Shown here: one piece after another, positions 23,582 through 38,172 of the stretch
Layout: each line of letters begins with the position of its first letter
Numbering within the stretch: the stretch's first letter is position 1
From: Parapristionchus giblindavisi
Taxonomy: Eukaryota; Nematoda; Chromadorea; Rhabditida; Diplogasteridae
DNA length: 64,000 nt
Direction: 5' to 3'
NCBI GenBank assembly: GCA_943737045.1
Contig: CALSFV010000005.1
Span: forward strand, 496,001-560,000
Translations under genes and position numbers: made by a program
The notes under the pieces: model-generated
Told to the model about the DNA's origin: nothing
Seen by the model: only the letters and a program-made list of their open reading frames with translations
The model's database searches: none

Positions 23582-25223
23582 CTGAAAAGAAAAAAACTCA
23601 TATAATGAGAAAAATGACTGGGAGAGGTTGAAAGGGACGCGAGTAGTGATGTGTCCATAGCTTGGTTGATTAGATGGGATGGATGGAGACAGGGAAGGGG
23701 TCGATGAGAATGAAGAGAGTAAGATGGGATGAGTGAATAGAGATAGCGAAGATTATCCAGAGGGTACATATATTGAGAACAATCTTACCACTATTTAGTA
23801 AATGGTGTGAATATAAATTACATACATAATTAATTATTATACAATATTTTTGATAGCAATACTAATAATAATATAATATATACTTTAGGCGGTGCAAAAG
23901 TAAAGTATTATAGTTGATAAATCATTAATATGAAGTGGAGTATGCATAAATACGATATGTAGCAAAGATGATAGTTCAATTTCTCAGTGGTGATTTTACT
24001 GAAGATACCTTAAACTACTAAGAAGAGGTATGCTGTCTAGCACCATTTGCCGAAACAACGGAATCGAATGACAATTATGTCTATATGAATGAAAAAAAGT
24101 GAAACATTTGTGAGAAATTGCGACAAAATATGACAAAATTGTGATCTTTTTCGAGTTCCTGATGATGTTTTATCTAAACAAAAATGATAATGAATTGAAG
24201 TGTATCACAGTGCATCAAATGAATCAAGGTAATTAGAGAGAAGGAAGATGAAATGTTTCATGTCTGTGAACAAATATATAAAAGAAATGATAAGGAGAAA
24301 TAAGCAAAACAAACGCGGTCCGATTTTTCGGCCCTCGATTCTAGACACCGGAACCGCCCCATTTGGGTTTGCTTAGAGTAAAAAAGATCGGTTCTTACAA
24401 TGGAGACATTACTCACGGGTTAGAATATTGTACAAATGTGAATAATTTTTCAGCATAGTTCATGGTTCAAGTTTTTGACTTATCACTAGCACCATTTTGG
24501 ACCTTAGAACGGGACGTTTGCATAATATTTAAATATTGGAACCGTGTACGTAATAGTGTGAAAGAAAATATGGTACCCAAATATTTCACGGACAGTAGAC
24601 TAAAAGATAATTATTGGACTGTATGAACTTCTGATCAACATAATGATAATGTGCTTTGCACAATCGATGTTACTCTCGTACAGTATCAATTTCATTATTT
24701 CGACAATTGTGTATTCTTCGGATTCGTAAAAAGCAACCGATCCTAGTCATATTAATATCAACTCATCTGGCCAGGACAAGTTGCGAGCTTCCCCTTGTGA
24801 GAAATGAAGGTAGAGCGTAAGAGAAAGAGAGGAAAAGTGAGATCACAGGCGGATAGTATACATTGGTGCCTCACACAGTAATTCAAAAGAAATATTTTGT
24901 TTGCAAGGATTTCAGTGCCCGTTCTCCCTGTGTTGGAGAAACGATGTGCTATGGTCATCCCATCTAACCCCATCCCATCCACACCCAATACATATACCAC
25001 TGCATTCATTCACTTTTGTGATTTATATTTGTGACAAAGAAGACGAAGTTGTTAACAGAATAGATTTATCGGTACATAGTACATCAACAACAATTATGGT
25101 ACATTTCACAACGATGGTATTGAGGTAGATGATGTATATGGTGGAGGTAGTATTAATTGTAGTTGAGATAGAATGAAGTGCAGATATATTAATAGAGAAC
25201 ATTAAGAGATTACGGTTGAATCA

Positions 25224-25427
25224 TCATTGAGTATTTCCATTGAAAATAGTAGAGGGAAGAGCGGGAGTTGCTCCTCCAGTACGATTGTCGACTAGAGGAT
25301 GGAAGTCCTCATTGGACTCCTTCTTGTCTCCTCCAATGATGGAGAAATTGATAGATTGATTTGAAGAGTGATACCACCATTCCATGAATTCCTCAGAGTA
25401 GACTACTTCTCCAGCAACGAAAGCCAT
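25224..25427 (-). CDS. Small MAFVAGEV protein gene, unit B left arm
   Basis: 67 codons. It keeps the right-arm-like IIGGDKK spacing, unlike the left-arm copies of A and C. Variants are NRTGGATPALP and STIFNG. The full promoter set is present: a TATA box at 25480-25486 and three intact GGGCGGAGT sites. Function unknown. Confidence 0.6.
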   Translation of the reverse strand: MAFVAGEVVYSEEFMEWWYHSSNQSINFSIIGGDKKESNEDFHPLVDNRTGGATPALPSTIFNGNTQ

Positions 25428-25479
25428 CTTGAACACTATTAAGGTCGAATGACTATGATTTCTTGTTAAGGAAACGGGA

Positions 25480-25562
25480 TTTTATAGGTGTCAATAGAAA
25501 TGGGCGGAGTTAATAGACGTGTGAGAGAAATGGGCGGAGTTACTAGTAGGATGACTCCGCCC
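25480..25562 (-). promoter_or_regulatory. Promoter of the small gene at 25224
   Basis: TATA box at 25480-25486; sites at 25502-25510, 25532-25540 and 25554-25562, all three intact. Confidence 0.55.
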
Positions 25563-28110
25563 AAATGATGCTTCAAGGAAGCGACAAAGACCAATGTATA
25601 CATATTGTTTCATGCAAAACATGTCAAGAGATCGAATGAACTCAGACTACATTGATTTAAAAGGGCAAATATGGTACAGAATGTACTGACAGATCAGCCC
25701 GAAGTAGATTTTTTTTCAAATGAGTGCTTCAATGTGCATTTTTGCATTGCGGTTGATGGATAAAATAGATCTTTTATAATTCATACATCATATTTACAAA
25801 AGTTTCATCTACAACCGTTTAAAAATGATCCAAACTGTATTAGAAAAGAATTATATTTTCAATAGAATTGATCTCCATCAACCTATTTCATATTTGTTCA
25901 CTCTCTCATTTGTTATGATGTAATCAAATTATAAGAATAAGAATAAGAGCATTACCAGCATTATCATCTCCCGAAGTGTCATATTGAAAGCCAGAACGAC
26001 CATTTGATACTATATAAAGATAAAGATCTCGCGTTTGTCTTGCTTTCAAAGAAAAATAGTATGTATTAGAATACACTTTATTTTAGGATACTCGCACCTA
26101 TGAGTGAAGATTTTCATTTGACATTAAACCTTGATGGGAAGAACTGCATTGTGTTATCCTACTATGATTTTACTGAGTGTAGTGTAACTCACACATACTC
26201 TAATGATACTCTATGGTAAATTCAAGCTTATTTATTCAATACCTCCAAATAGTTATTGTCTTTTATGTCTTTGAAACATTGATTCCTACTGTCTTCTTCC
26301 TCCAAAAAAAACATATCCCACCCCCCATGCGTTCAATTGCAATAATATGTTTTTATTTCTGACCAAACATCAGTTGAGGCACTGTTATGCTGCAATAAAC
26401 TATTCAAGAGGGATGGAATTAACCGACTTAAAACGAATTTGCTAAGAAATCACGTTTGATCGAAAAATGTGTGAGATTTTGATTTTTTGCAGACCCGAGG
26501 GGATTTACTTTCATAATTTAAAATGTATTTATACTATGGGTTTAGAAGATCAGAAAACTGGATGAAATTATTGGATCAATAGATTTCTTCATAAGGTTAA
26601 CTAAAGATAATCTCAATAAATATTAATAAAAACTAAGGTTGGTCAAATGAAACAAAGATAGCTTAAAAGTGAAAATAAGTATACGGTCGCTCGTATTCTA
26701 TGACTCATGGACACATCAAATCCAAGATTATCAAATCGATTCTATTTAGAACGGGCTCAACTTGTTATTGTAAACTTCTCTCAAATGATCATATGCTTCA
26801 TTTTTACTATTCTTGGATTGCTGATTTACGACCTTTGTAACGTCTAGAATCTCTAGAGTATCAATATTATACATATCATGTTGTTTACTTTTAAATTTCC
26901 ATGTCTCGTTGCAGTTTAGTAAAAAAAAAATTTATAAATTGTTGTTTTCATTGCGCCCGAATAATTTCTTTTGAATCTTTCCAAAATTGCAGTTATCATG
27001 TGATATGTATATTAATGCATCAATGCGCATTTTGTCAATTTGTATTTTGATTTTCTAGTTTTTGAAAAGAAGCTATTATTTAAGTAGGCGCACATTAATT
27101 GATCAATGTTTCAATTCGAATCGTTCTCAGAAACAGAGATTATAGTGTGCAGTACATACATGGAAAGTTGTATTAATTATACCTCCGAAAATATATGAAG
27201 CTGTAATAACGTGAGAACGGTAGAAAAGAATCAATATAGGAAAATTACGCAGGGATGGAGAATCGATATAAGTGGTGTCTATGTTGTCATCTTACTTTCA
27301 TTTTTTTTCAAAGCTATTTCTCTATCTCTTGGTTTTAGCTCTCCATATAGAATGAAATGATTAGCCATTCACAATTTTCGATAAAAGTTGAAGATTTGGA
27401 GCGCAAAAAAGCAGATTATTGGTTGATTGCAACATGCGATTTGTGACTACAATAAGACTGATCTACTCAATGAAGGAGTACCGGAAAGTTTTTGCTCTTT
27501 TAATAGAATGGATTCTCAATCTCAGTCGACAAAAATCCTGATTAAAATAATGATAGTCCATCCATATTGAACTAAATTCGAAAACATCCGCATACTGTAA
27601 GAAGTCTGTATCCAATTTAGAAATACATACATGTTATAGATTCATCGAATGTATTATCCATTGAAAATTTCAAGGAATATATTAAGAATCATATTCGATC
27701 TCGAATTGATGTGTGTAAGTAACTTCTATGTATTATATCTACGACGTTTGAACTATTGTATCAACTTTACACCTTCAAAACGAGAGAAAACAACAAAAGT
27801 AAGAGATTATACAGGGAAATTTTATAATTTTTCATACTTGGTGAAACAAATCGCATTGTGAGTGAAGCTCAAATGTCATTTATCACGAAAAAAATACAAA
27901 AAAAGTTGCAAAATTGAAGGATATGGGAAAATCTCCTACAATTACAAACATCTCCTACGTTTCTCTCGTTTTGACGGTAGATTGATTTGTCTTTAATTTG
28001 ATTTATTATTAGAAAAGTATCAAGTGTTGGGAAACATGAAGATGAATGAAGAGTATTCAAAACAATCAGTGACAACTATTCCATCCCTCAATGGTTCCTT
28101 CTGTGCTTAA

Positions 28111-28223
28111 AGTCACACCCCAAGCTAATTTTACTCTCCGCATTGACAATACTCTCTCGTAGACAATGAAAGCGAGAGAGTGTGGCCAGAGAGGAGAGTT
28201 TCAAATTAGCTTGTGGTGTGCCC
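28111..28223. mobile_element. 113-bp TTAA-flanked MITE (unit B)
   Basis: Same site and length as the copy at 9622. Flanked by TTAA at 28107-28110 and 28224-28227. The left arm keeps CCCCAAGCTAATTTTA, a better match to the right arm than in units A and C, while the right end has TTGTGGTGTG for TTGGGGTGTG. Confidence 0.75.
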
Positions 28224-30197
28224 TTAAAAAAGGTCATATTACGTATGCAAAAAGCACATTGAAACATATTTGTTAAAACTTGGAGAGGATGCTCTGTTTT
28301 CTTCATAACTCAACTCAATAAGTTTTCTTGAATCTCTATATTTTTATATTAATTTCCTTGGTTTGTCTTTTAAACTTGGAATGCACTTTTACGTTCAAAC
28401 ACGCAAAATCATTCCTACATTACTGCATAATCTAATCATTCCAGAAATTGAAATAAGATTATACGTATAGCTTTATATTACGAACCAGATTATTCACTAC
28501 GTATTCCATGGTCTAATCAAATGAAAAAGAAGATCTTGGTGAACATAAACTAGAAACTAATGTCAGCATTTTGTGGATTACATTAGGCGTCTTAAGACAA
28601 CTGAATGATCAATTGATCGTCAATTGGTTCATGTTCTTTTATTTCAAAATATACATACATATGGAATCTAAGAATAGAAAAATGAAAGATAACAACATAT
28701 GAACTTTAAATAGATGATTACAATAGCAACGTGTGCCCGCTCAAAATATAAACGAACTGATAATCTTTGATTCAATGAGTCCACTAGTCAGAATTACAGC
28801 GGGAATTCATTTTCGCTGTTTAGTTATTTTGGATTTATTTGAATCTTTATTAATAGGATATTTATTGACATTAACTTGAATTTTGATCTTCTAAATTCAT
28901 ATTATAAGTATATTTAAAATTTTAAAAGTAAATCTCCCTCGCATCTGGAAACAAATTTTAAAATCTCACGCACATTCTTCGATCAAATGTGATTTATTAA
29001 CACGATAGTTTTAAATCCGCTAATTTCACCAAGCTTGAATATTTTATTACAAACTAATAGCATAATAGTGCCTCATATGTTCTTTGGTCATAAAGATTCA
29101 CATCCTGTCAATCGAGAATAATGATAGGAAATAAAAGACATTGAATGAAACTTTTCTAATATCGCTGATCACAGAATATGAACTCTCTGTTTTCTAAACT
29201 GAGACTTCCATAAGATCAGCTCATATATGCGTTCTCAATCAAGAACTCTCGTCATTTTTCAGGGCGCTGCTTTTGCCATCTTCGTTTGATGACGATATAT
29301 CAAAGATATTTGATAGCCACTAGTTTCTTAATCATGTCATTATATTTCAGTTTCCGTATTGGTTTCTTGGTTTTCAGAATGAAACTTAGCATGGACTACA
29401 ACGTATTCTTGATAGGATTTTATAATACTACACGTATAGATGGCGATCATAATTTGGGATTATGCTCCTGGTGAAATGGGAAAATGGCAAGATGTGTTAG
29501 TTAGAAGACTGGTTACAAGATAAGTATATTTAGAAAATATTTTGATATTCGAATGCAAAAAGATGTGCCAGAAAGATGAGAAGAGAAAGATGTTGTACCA
29601 GGCACGAAAAGAGATTATCCATAGTGATGCCAGGATGTGATATTATTATACATATCGTGTATGATATTACGAAACGAAACGATACGTCACTATGACGCAA
29701 AGATATTGAACGATACAAAAAGAGATTCTATGAACTTCTGAACGACATAATGATAATGTACTTCGATGTACACAATCAATGTTACTCTCATACATTATTA
29801 ATGTATTTTTCAACAATGAGCGTATGTGCTATATGGTTTGGTGGCAAAGTCATGGAACGTTTGCAATATTGTGGCCGTAGATGTTCATATTATGCTGGGT
29901 TTAGACGAAAATCATGAGAGTGCTTCTGAATACTGTAAGAAGTTACATTAGACACCAATTGATATTAGCCACCAATTGATATTGAAATCGTGCGGTCGTA
30001 TTCTATTTTTTAACATTCTTGAGTGCAATATTTTCTTTTGATGCAGTTGAGACAGATCTTTCGTTGCAGTTCCTCCGTCTTTAGATCCTCTGGAGTGATA
30101 TAAGATGTGCTCGATCCTCATTTATTTTATCCCTATAAGGGTACTTCATCCGTTTGCTTAATATTTATTGTTTTAGATACACTTAAACTTGTGGTGA

Positions 30198-30201
<4 letters not shown>

Positions 30202-30271
<70 letters not shown>
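30202..30271. repeat. (TA)n microsatellite, unit B
   Basis: About 35 TA repeats at the same site as in units A and C. Confidence 0.95.
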
Positions 30272-30273
<2 letters not shown>

Positions 30274-31673
30274 CTTCTTTGTTTGTTTCATTGCACAGGC
30301 TGCTAGGACGCAGATAATCGGAGAATTTCCCTTGCCGATTGTGCATTTTCATAGAAATCAGTGCTGAGATTTTACGTTTACGGATTTTAAAATCTTTATT
30401 TTACGGATTCCGAAAAATTCAATTAGTAAAATATTTGTTTTTAAATTAATGTTCGAAAATTGAACAAAAATGCTTTTTCACAAAATTGTAAAATTAAAAT
30501 CATTGTATTCGATAGTGTTCGGCTCCAGTACATGTTCCAGCCGTCGACAGATTTGTCCATGGAGTAGTCCTGCAGTCTTGCTTCTCAGATATCTAGATAT
30601 AGCAATATAAAGTATCGATTAGTGATACATGGTCGCCATATAAATATTACATTTAAGACAACATGTGTAGAATCTGATACTTGGCTGATTAAACTGTATC
30701 ATTATATAATAGTAACATAATTAATAACAATGAGAAGAACAACATTTGAGTGAAAATCGATTATTTTTTATAATTAATTTATCCTACGTGTCTTATCGTG
30801 ACCTCAGCACGCCCAGACTAATCTGTCGTTTAGCGGCATCCATTCCTTCCCCAATGTTTCTGTGCTTGATAAAGGTCATTAAACTGTAACTGTAAACTGT
30901 CTTATCGTGCAGCGCGGGGATGATTCTCTTTGATTTTCACATAAATTGATCTTAGGCTTCAGCAAAAGTTTTGTACAATTTCGAAAATAATGAGTGCATA
31001 TATTGACCAATAACATAGTACACTGAGAAAATCATTCTAGGATAACACAAAACAGTTATTCCCATAAAGTATTAATTTCAAATGATAATCTTCAGTGCAT
31101 TTTCATAGGTGCGAGTATCTTAAAATCAAGTGTATTCTAATACATACTATTTTCTTTGAAAGCAAGACAAACGCGAGATCTTTATCTTTAGAAAGTGTTG
31201 AATGGTCGTCGTGGCTTTCAGTGTGAAGATGAGACTTCGGGAGATGATAATGTTGGTAATGCTCTTATTCTTATTCTTACTTTTATTCTTATAATTTAAT
31301 TACATAAAATCAAATGAGAGATATAACAGATATGTAATTATAGTATAGGTTGATGGAGATCATCAATTCAAATGAAAATAGAATTCTTCTTTTCTAATAC
31401 AGTTTGGATCATTTTTCAACGGTTGTAGATGAAACTTTTGTAAAGATAATGTGTGAATTATAAAATATTTATTTTATCCACCAGCCGCAATGCAAAAACG
31501 TACATTGAAGCACTCATTTGAAAAAAATCTACTTCGGGCTGATCTGTCAGTGCATTCTGCACCATATTTGCCCTTTTAAATCTATGTAGTCTGAGTTCAT
31601 TCGATCTCTTGAAATGTTTTGCATGAAACTATATGTAGACATTGATCTTTGTCGCTTCCTTGAAGCATCATAT

Positions 31674-31756
31674 GGGCGGAGTCAACGTATTAGTAACTCC
31701 GCCCATTTCTCTCACACGTCTATTAACTCCGCCCATTTATATTGACACCTATAAAA
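31674..31756 (+). promoter_or_regulatory. Promoter of the small gene at 31809
   Basis: Same order and spacing as the unit A right arm: sites at 31674-31682, 31696-31704 and 31726-31734; TATAAAA at 31750-31756. Confidence 0.55.
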
Positions 31757-31808
31757 TCCCGATTCCTTAGCACGAAATCATAGTCATTCGACTTGAATAG
31801 TGTTCAAA

Positions 31809-32012
31809 ATGGCTTTCGTTGCTGGAGAAGTTGTCTACTCTGAGGAATTCATGGAATGGTGGTATCACTCTTCAAATCAATCTATCAATATCTCCATTAT
31901 TGGAGGAGATAAGAAGGAGTCCAATGAGGACTTCCATCCTCTAGTCGACAATCGTATTGGAGGAGCAGTTCCCGCTCTTCCCTCTACAATCCTCAATGGA
32001 AATACTCAATGA
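31809..32012 (+). CDS. Small MAFVAGEV protein gene, unit B right arm
   Basis: 67 codons, protein identical to the unit A right-arm copy (NRIGGAVPALP). One silent change is visible (GAATTC for GAGTTC at the EEF codons). TATA box at 31750-31756. It is the divergent partner of the copy at 25224-25427 across a loop of about 5 kb. Confidence 0.6.
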   Translation: MAFVAGEVVYSEEFMEWWYHSSNQSINISIIGGDKKESNEDFHPLVDNRIGGAVPALPSTILNGNTQ

Positions 32013-33411
32013 TGATACTACTGTAATCACTCTCTATTCTCCATTAATATAACTACACTATATTCTACCTTTATAATAATTGATACTACCTCCACCCTAT
32101 ACATCATCTACCTCAATACCATCGATGTGAAATGTATCACAGTTGTTGTTGATGTATTATGTACCGATAAATCTATTCTGTTAACAACTTCGTCTTCTTT
32201 GTCACAAATATAAATCACAAAAGGGAATGAATGCAGTGGGATATGTATTGGGTGTGGATGGGATGGGGTTAGATGGGATGACCATAGCACATCGTTTATC
32301 CAGCACAGGGAGAACGGGCACTGAAATCCTTGCAAACAAAATATTTCTTTTGAATTACTGTGTGAGGCACCAATGTATACTATCCGCCTGTGATCTCACT
32401 TTTGCTCTCTTTCTCTTAGGCTCTACCTTCCTTTCTCACAAGGGGGAGCTCGCAACTTGTCCTGGCCACATAAGTTGACATTAATATGACTAGGATCAGT
32501 TTTCGTTGCCTATTACGAATCCGAAGAATACACAATTGACGAAATAATGAAATTGATACTGTACGAGAGTAACATCGATTGTGTAAAGCACATTATTATT
32601 ATGTCGATCAGAAGTTCATACAATCCAATAACTCTCTTTTAGTATCGTTTAATATCTTCGCAGCATAATGATTTTTCGTTCTTCGTAGATGTGGTATCTA
32701 AAGTAGTACTGCTAATCATTCAGTGAATACTATAGATACTCTAAACCTTTTGTCCGTGAAATATTTGGGTACCGTATTTTCTTTCACACTATATTTATAT
32801 ATTATGCAAACGACCCGTTCTAAGGCCGAAAATGATGCTGGTGGCGAGTGATGTTTATCCACAGATTATGGTAGTTCGTGATAAGTCAAGAACTTGAACC
32901 ATGAACTATGCTGAAAAATCATTCACATTTGTACAATATTACCCGTGAGTAATGTCTCCATTGTAAGAACCGATATTTTTACTCTAAGTCCTCCAACCCA
33001 CAAGGGGCGGTTCCGGTGTCTAGAATCGAGGGCCGAAAAATCGGACCGCGTTTGTTTTGCTTATAGTCTCCTTATCATTTCTTTTTTTATATTTGTTCAC
33101 AGTCATGAAACATTTCAACTTCCTCCTCTCTAATTACCTTGATTCATTTGATCCACTGTGATACAATATTCAATTCATGGTCATTTTTGCTTATATAAAA
33201 CATCATCAAGAACTCGAAAAAGATTACAATTTTGTCATATTTTGTCGCAATTTCTCACAAATGTTTCACTTTTTTTTCATTTATATAAACATAATTGTCA
33301 TTCGATTCCGTTGTTTCGGCAAATGGTGATAGACAGCATAACTCTTCTTAGTAGTTTAACGTATCTTCAGTAAAATCACCACTGAGTAATTGTAACTATC
33401 ATCTTTGCTAA

Positions 33412-33714
33412 ATGGAGAGGCGGATGCTAGGAATATCGTTGAGAGATCGATGGAGGAATGAACGGATAAGAGATGCGACCAAGTTGAAGGATTGAAATAC
33501 GGAGGCTTTGCGGAGGAAATGCAATTGGGCACAGAAGATCAAGAGGATGACCATCGACCGCAGGGCTCGCAATACTACAGTATGGACGCCGTTATCTCGC
33601 TCTCGCGTTGCTGGACGACCACCACCGAGATGGAGGGATGATTTGACAAGAACTATCGGATCTACATGGTGGAGTATGAATAGTCATGACTTTACCCGTT
33701 CCATCCCCATCTAA
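33412..33714 (+). pseudogene. RTE-like retrotransposon C-terminal fragment (unit B)
   Basis: Same relic and same in-frame TGA (33493-33495) as in unit A. It differs by one silent base near 33592 (GTT for GCT region before ATCTCG), so it was inherited with the unit and is not a new insertion. Confidence 0.7.
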
Positions 33715-35962
33715 ATCGATGTTGATGAGGTTTTCCTCGAATAACTCGAGAATGGGTTGTAATAGCTATTCGATCATGAAAGAACTTTTTATTCAACTTT
33801 CCGAGAGCATCATATTCCTTACTTTCGAATAATCGATTGGACCATTTTGAAGGCAGATACGATGGAACAACTGTTGAGGCGAAATAAAATGACTAAGTCA
33901 AGTGTACTCTATTAAACGGTATTGGGGGGACAGAGATACGGTAAATGAACAACATACCTACTTTGTGCGTCATCTGAAAACTCTTTTTCTGCAATAATAC
34001 GCGTGTACTCAAGAGAAAATTTTCGAGAACAGGCTAGCCTTTTAGTAAAAAAAATTGTTTTACGCGTTTTTCACCCTAAAGACGAATTAGCAGCGAACGG
34101 GTCATGAAACTTTTTTTGGAGAATATTAGAATACGGTTCGAATGACACCTGTCAGCTCGCTGTACGATGAATATGAACCGAGTTATGATCAGTTCCAGGG
34201 TAGATCACAAAAAATCGATAATTTGCAATTTTCGCCAAATGAGGTGGATAGGCCTTCTCAGGACCCCCAACCAAAACCACTCACCAACTTTCATCGAAAT
34301 CAAAGACAAAAAATTTTCCTAGTGGCAGACCCGGCCGTTTATGCTACACTTTTACAGGAGACCCGTGATAAGGGCAGAAAAGGGGTAGATTAGATTCTTC
34401 AATCAATTCAGGAATCTATATTTCAATACATAGATGGGAAAAACGAAAAAGACATAGCGAAATAAAAGGAAAACCCAACCTTCTCTATATTTTTTCTACC
34501 ATCCTTCAATCCTTCAATCCTTCAGATAATCCATCAAAAGACTTATCTAACATATATGCCCCATCCCCGATGCGTTGTTCCGAGAATCGTCTCCAATACT
34601 TTGTCAATTCAAGAATTCCTTCCTTTCCATAACATAATGAACAATATTTATCGATATATTTGATACATTTAAAAATGAGCACAAAGTGAAAATCTTCTTC
34701 ATTAGGTATTTAAGTGATTATTATCCAATTGAGACCTGAAATTTTGATTGATAAAAATTAAATTGATTGATTATTTAAAATCAATAATAAAATTAGTCTA
34801 CCTTCATAACATTTCCGATTTAATCGATTGATTATCATATTGCCATAAAATAATTTCATCAGGACGGTGACACTGTAATGAATTTCTATTGAAACATCAA
34901 ATATGTAAAACCAGTGCATCAATTTTTAATTCATTGAGGATATTTTAAGTTCTTAAATTCGCTGTTACAATGGACTTTAAATTCATAACTTATTTTGATT
35001 CATTTGTATGCAGCAGCACTGAATGTTTTAACTAGCAATACGCAATATTAGTATATGTAAATCTATCACTAAGAGGGGAATGGTCTCAAATTCGAATCAA
35101 TTCAATGCAATTTATCATATCAGGCATTCGTGAACAGATGGGAATGAGTCGGTGATAATCATCGCGAGTTGTATTCTTCCAGTTTGCGCCAATGGCTCGA
35201 TTGGGCTCAAACACGCAATTTGGTGATATCTCGTCAAATTGTGGTCATAAATTTCCCTGGTCAGTGTTATGGTCATTGCTGTTAGTCACGAGAAATTATG
35301 GCTAGAAATCCGTCGAGTCTTCTTGCCACGAATATAACATTTAAGACGGCTTTTGCTGTCCTACTGTATTCCAATATTCTACTGTAAATGCATGCATTTA
35401 TGTCAGAAAATTCGATATGTTGCAATTCTAATTTAATTTAAATAATTTATTTTTTATAAAATGTTTGCTTTAAAACAGTACCTTTTTGAAATGGTTTGTA
35501 AGCCAGGTAGTCGAATGAATTGATCTTCCACACTTTTCACATTCATACCATAGATTTTCCTAAAACAAAAATGAATAAAATGGGCTATCAGCGATAATCG
35601 GTGATTATTTCGCTGTTTCGAACACTCTGATAAACACTGTTTCGAGAAAATTTAAAAAAATATTTTTATCGTGAATTACGTAGTTCAAGAATAATTTCAA
35701 GAAAATCTCACAGAGAACGGTGTTTATTCAGAATCGAAAAAAGTGCGAAATATGTAAATTTCTCGTCGCCCACGTATCCACGCAAAAAAAGGTTAAAGAA
35801 GGGGACCCACGAGGCAGAACTGTGATCACATCTCCCTGTATACAAAAACAAATTTCTCTAAAATTTTAGGTGCACAGGAATGTCGTAATCCGAGCATAAA
35901 GTTCATTGATCCCCCAGGGAAAGGCGCGAGTTTTTGAATTTGAAGGATGCATATAAAGAAAA

Positions 35963-36032
35963 TTGCAAACGAGAATCGAACCCGCGTAGCGCGGTTACTG
36001 GCGCTAACCACTAACCACTGAGCTACACGCTC
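35963..36032 (-). pseudogene. tRNA-like sequence (unit B)
   Basis: The best-preserved version. TAGCTCAGTGGTTAG (A box) carries a duplicated GTGGTTA in the D loop. TAGCGC/GCGCTA forms a stem around an 8-base loop, and GGGTTCGATTC serves as B box with a pairing T arm. The 5' GAGCGTG has no complementary 3' partner, so it is not a standard functional tRNA gene. A tRNA-derived SINE head is the likeliest reading. It lies in intron 9 of zinc-finger copy C. Confidence 0.5.
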
Positions 36033-37607
36033 TATGCACCCATTCGCTCATATCTAATAGAGAACATAATGCCACTTCCTATTGATAGGAATTTTATAAA
36101 CCAACCTTTGCTATTGTAGTTCTGTGTTCACTATATAGATGTCTATCGAACGCAAATCTTCCCTTACTTACTGCTGCCTGTCAAACGAATATTATTTTCA
36201 AAAATTTTACAGAAAAGTTGAAAATGTATGAAAAAATCATACAATAAACAATTATTTGTACGGAATATAAAGCTTACCTGACATAGGAAGCATTTTGACA
36301 TATCAACACGTTTCTTTCTTCGTGTATGGTCTACTTCTAATGCACTTCTTCTCCCGCTTTTTCGCATCTGATATAAATAATTTATATTCTATAAAATACC
36401 AATTACTATTTAAAAAGTTCACCTTAATTCCTTTTTTACAAGCTTCGATAATAGCTTGCTGCACCTTTTTCCTGTTGTATAAAGTTCGAAATGACGATTT
36501 GTTACACTAAAATAACGTTGTTACTGTAATAAATATTATATCAACAATGTGTTGGTGTGTCTGCGTTGTACTTTCTGACTGTTGTATACATCAAAAATCA
36601 AAATAGTACTTTATTTGATTTGATATGATTTAAGCAGGAGTCGACACATCCGAATGATTGTTCGCACTTACAAACAAGTCTTCCTTCTAACTGAAATTTG
36701 ATTAATTAATAGTCCAAATTTATAAATTCCATGCTTTTCACCAACTTTTTTAAATGACGTTCCATGAACGTTGGTCAAATGACAGCTTATTGAATTGAGA
36801 TCACAATATTTGCGCTGCAATTTATGACGATTAGGTAATGCGATATTTGAAGCAGAATATATTAACAAACCTTGCAAATTGGGCAGTCGAGATTGCTTTC
36901 AATAACTTCATTCTCGTCAATTTCCTGTGAGCAATCAATTATACCAATCTTTTGTAAACAATTATTCCCCGATCGCCGTAAGGTATTTTTGGAAAATTCA
37001 CAGTACCCCTCATATTCAGACCAGTGTGATTTGCCTTTTTTTCACGCATACAAATTGTATTTCACTTTCTTTAGTCTTTATGAGAACTTTTTATCGCAGA
37101 AACTCATGGTTAACAATAAGAAATTAGAATCGAAAAATATTCATACGCAAAGGAAATAAATGATGCGTTCCGCAATTTTAGTGGTGCAAATAATTTGGTC
37201 GAAGTTAAGCCTAAAATTTGGCTACAAGACAAACCCAATTTTCAAAGCTGGGCCAATATTTTCGTGGTTGACCTTTAATATGTTTCGAAGAGGGCGAATA
37301 ATTTTGTCATATATATTATTCAAGGCACACAAAGTCCTGCGGGTGATCACTGCTAGATTATTTATTTCTTTTCTTTCTTACTTTCTTTCTTTATTTCCAT
37401 CATAACAAGTGAGCAAGAGAACAGATATACAATTAATACGGGTTTGATGGAGGTCCGTCGCGTTCTTAGCGAATCGGTTGAAGGCAGCAGAGAAATGGGG
37501 AGGGGTGGGATAAGGAGTTGATAATTATAAATGACGAAGAAGGGTGGGGGGCAAGAGAAGATCATTCTCATCAGAATTCAGGAAAAGTTTAAATCGATTA
37601 GGAGAGG

Positions 37608-37677
37608 TTCTTATCAGGAATAGTCTTCCCACAGATATATGTTACAATATCTGTGGGAAGACTATTCCAGATAAGAA
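37608..37677. repeat. Quasi-perfect hairpin, unit C
   Basis: Same structure as at 1849-1918, inherited with the A-derived segment. Confidence 0.8.
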
Positions 37678-38172
37678 TTGTTCGAGAGCCATAAAGGAGC
37701 CAAGTGACCGACCGTAAATGGCCTCAAGTGGCCATAAAGTAGAGCCAGTAATTTGGGACTTAAATAACAGCCACACTTCGAACCAAATTAATGGTATAAC
37801 TTTTCAAGTGGGGCTTGTCTTGTACTCAAATTTTAGCCTCACTAAAATGTTCGACCAAATTATCGGCCTAAGTACCGCCATGCAATTGCGGCGCGCAAAT
37901 GCGTGCCGCAGCGGGACGTAAATATGTAGAAAATTCTGTAGTGTATAATCAATAACTCCTCCCTCTCTCCCTATGCTTTCGTTTCCGTATGACATTTTCC
38001 GCTTGTAACGAGAACATCAAAAATTAAATTTTGGATATTTTTGAGGGCATTCGATTGTCAATTTTAATTACTCCCAATGAACAGCAGTGTAGTAATGAAG
38101 AAAAGAATAATGAAAACGTACTAGGGGTTCGATGACTTGTATATCATCTTTATCAGATTCTTCCATACTATC

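Larger units (their letters stand above)
23960..26190. repeat. Inverted-repeat arm, unit B left
   Basis: Counterpart of the unit A left arm, keeping the segment near 25740-25850 that A and C lack. It pairs with about 31010-33410. Confidence 0.7.
26191..31009. other. Loop of the inverted repeat, unit B: no confident gene
   Basis: Same content as the unit A loop, with its own small indels (for example an extra ACTGAATG-like insertion near 28600). Nothing beyond the MITE and microsatellite can be named. Confidence 0.5.
31010..33410. repeat. Inverted-repeat arm, unit B right
   Basis: Opposite-strand partner of 23960-26190. It contains the small gene at 31809 and ends at CTATCATCTTTGCTA. Confidence 0.7.
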
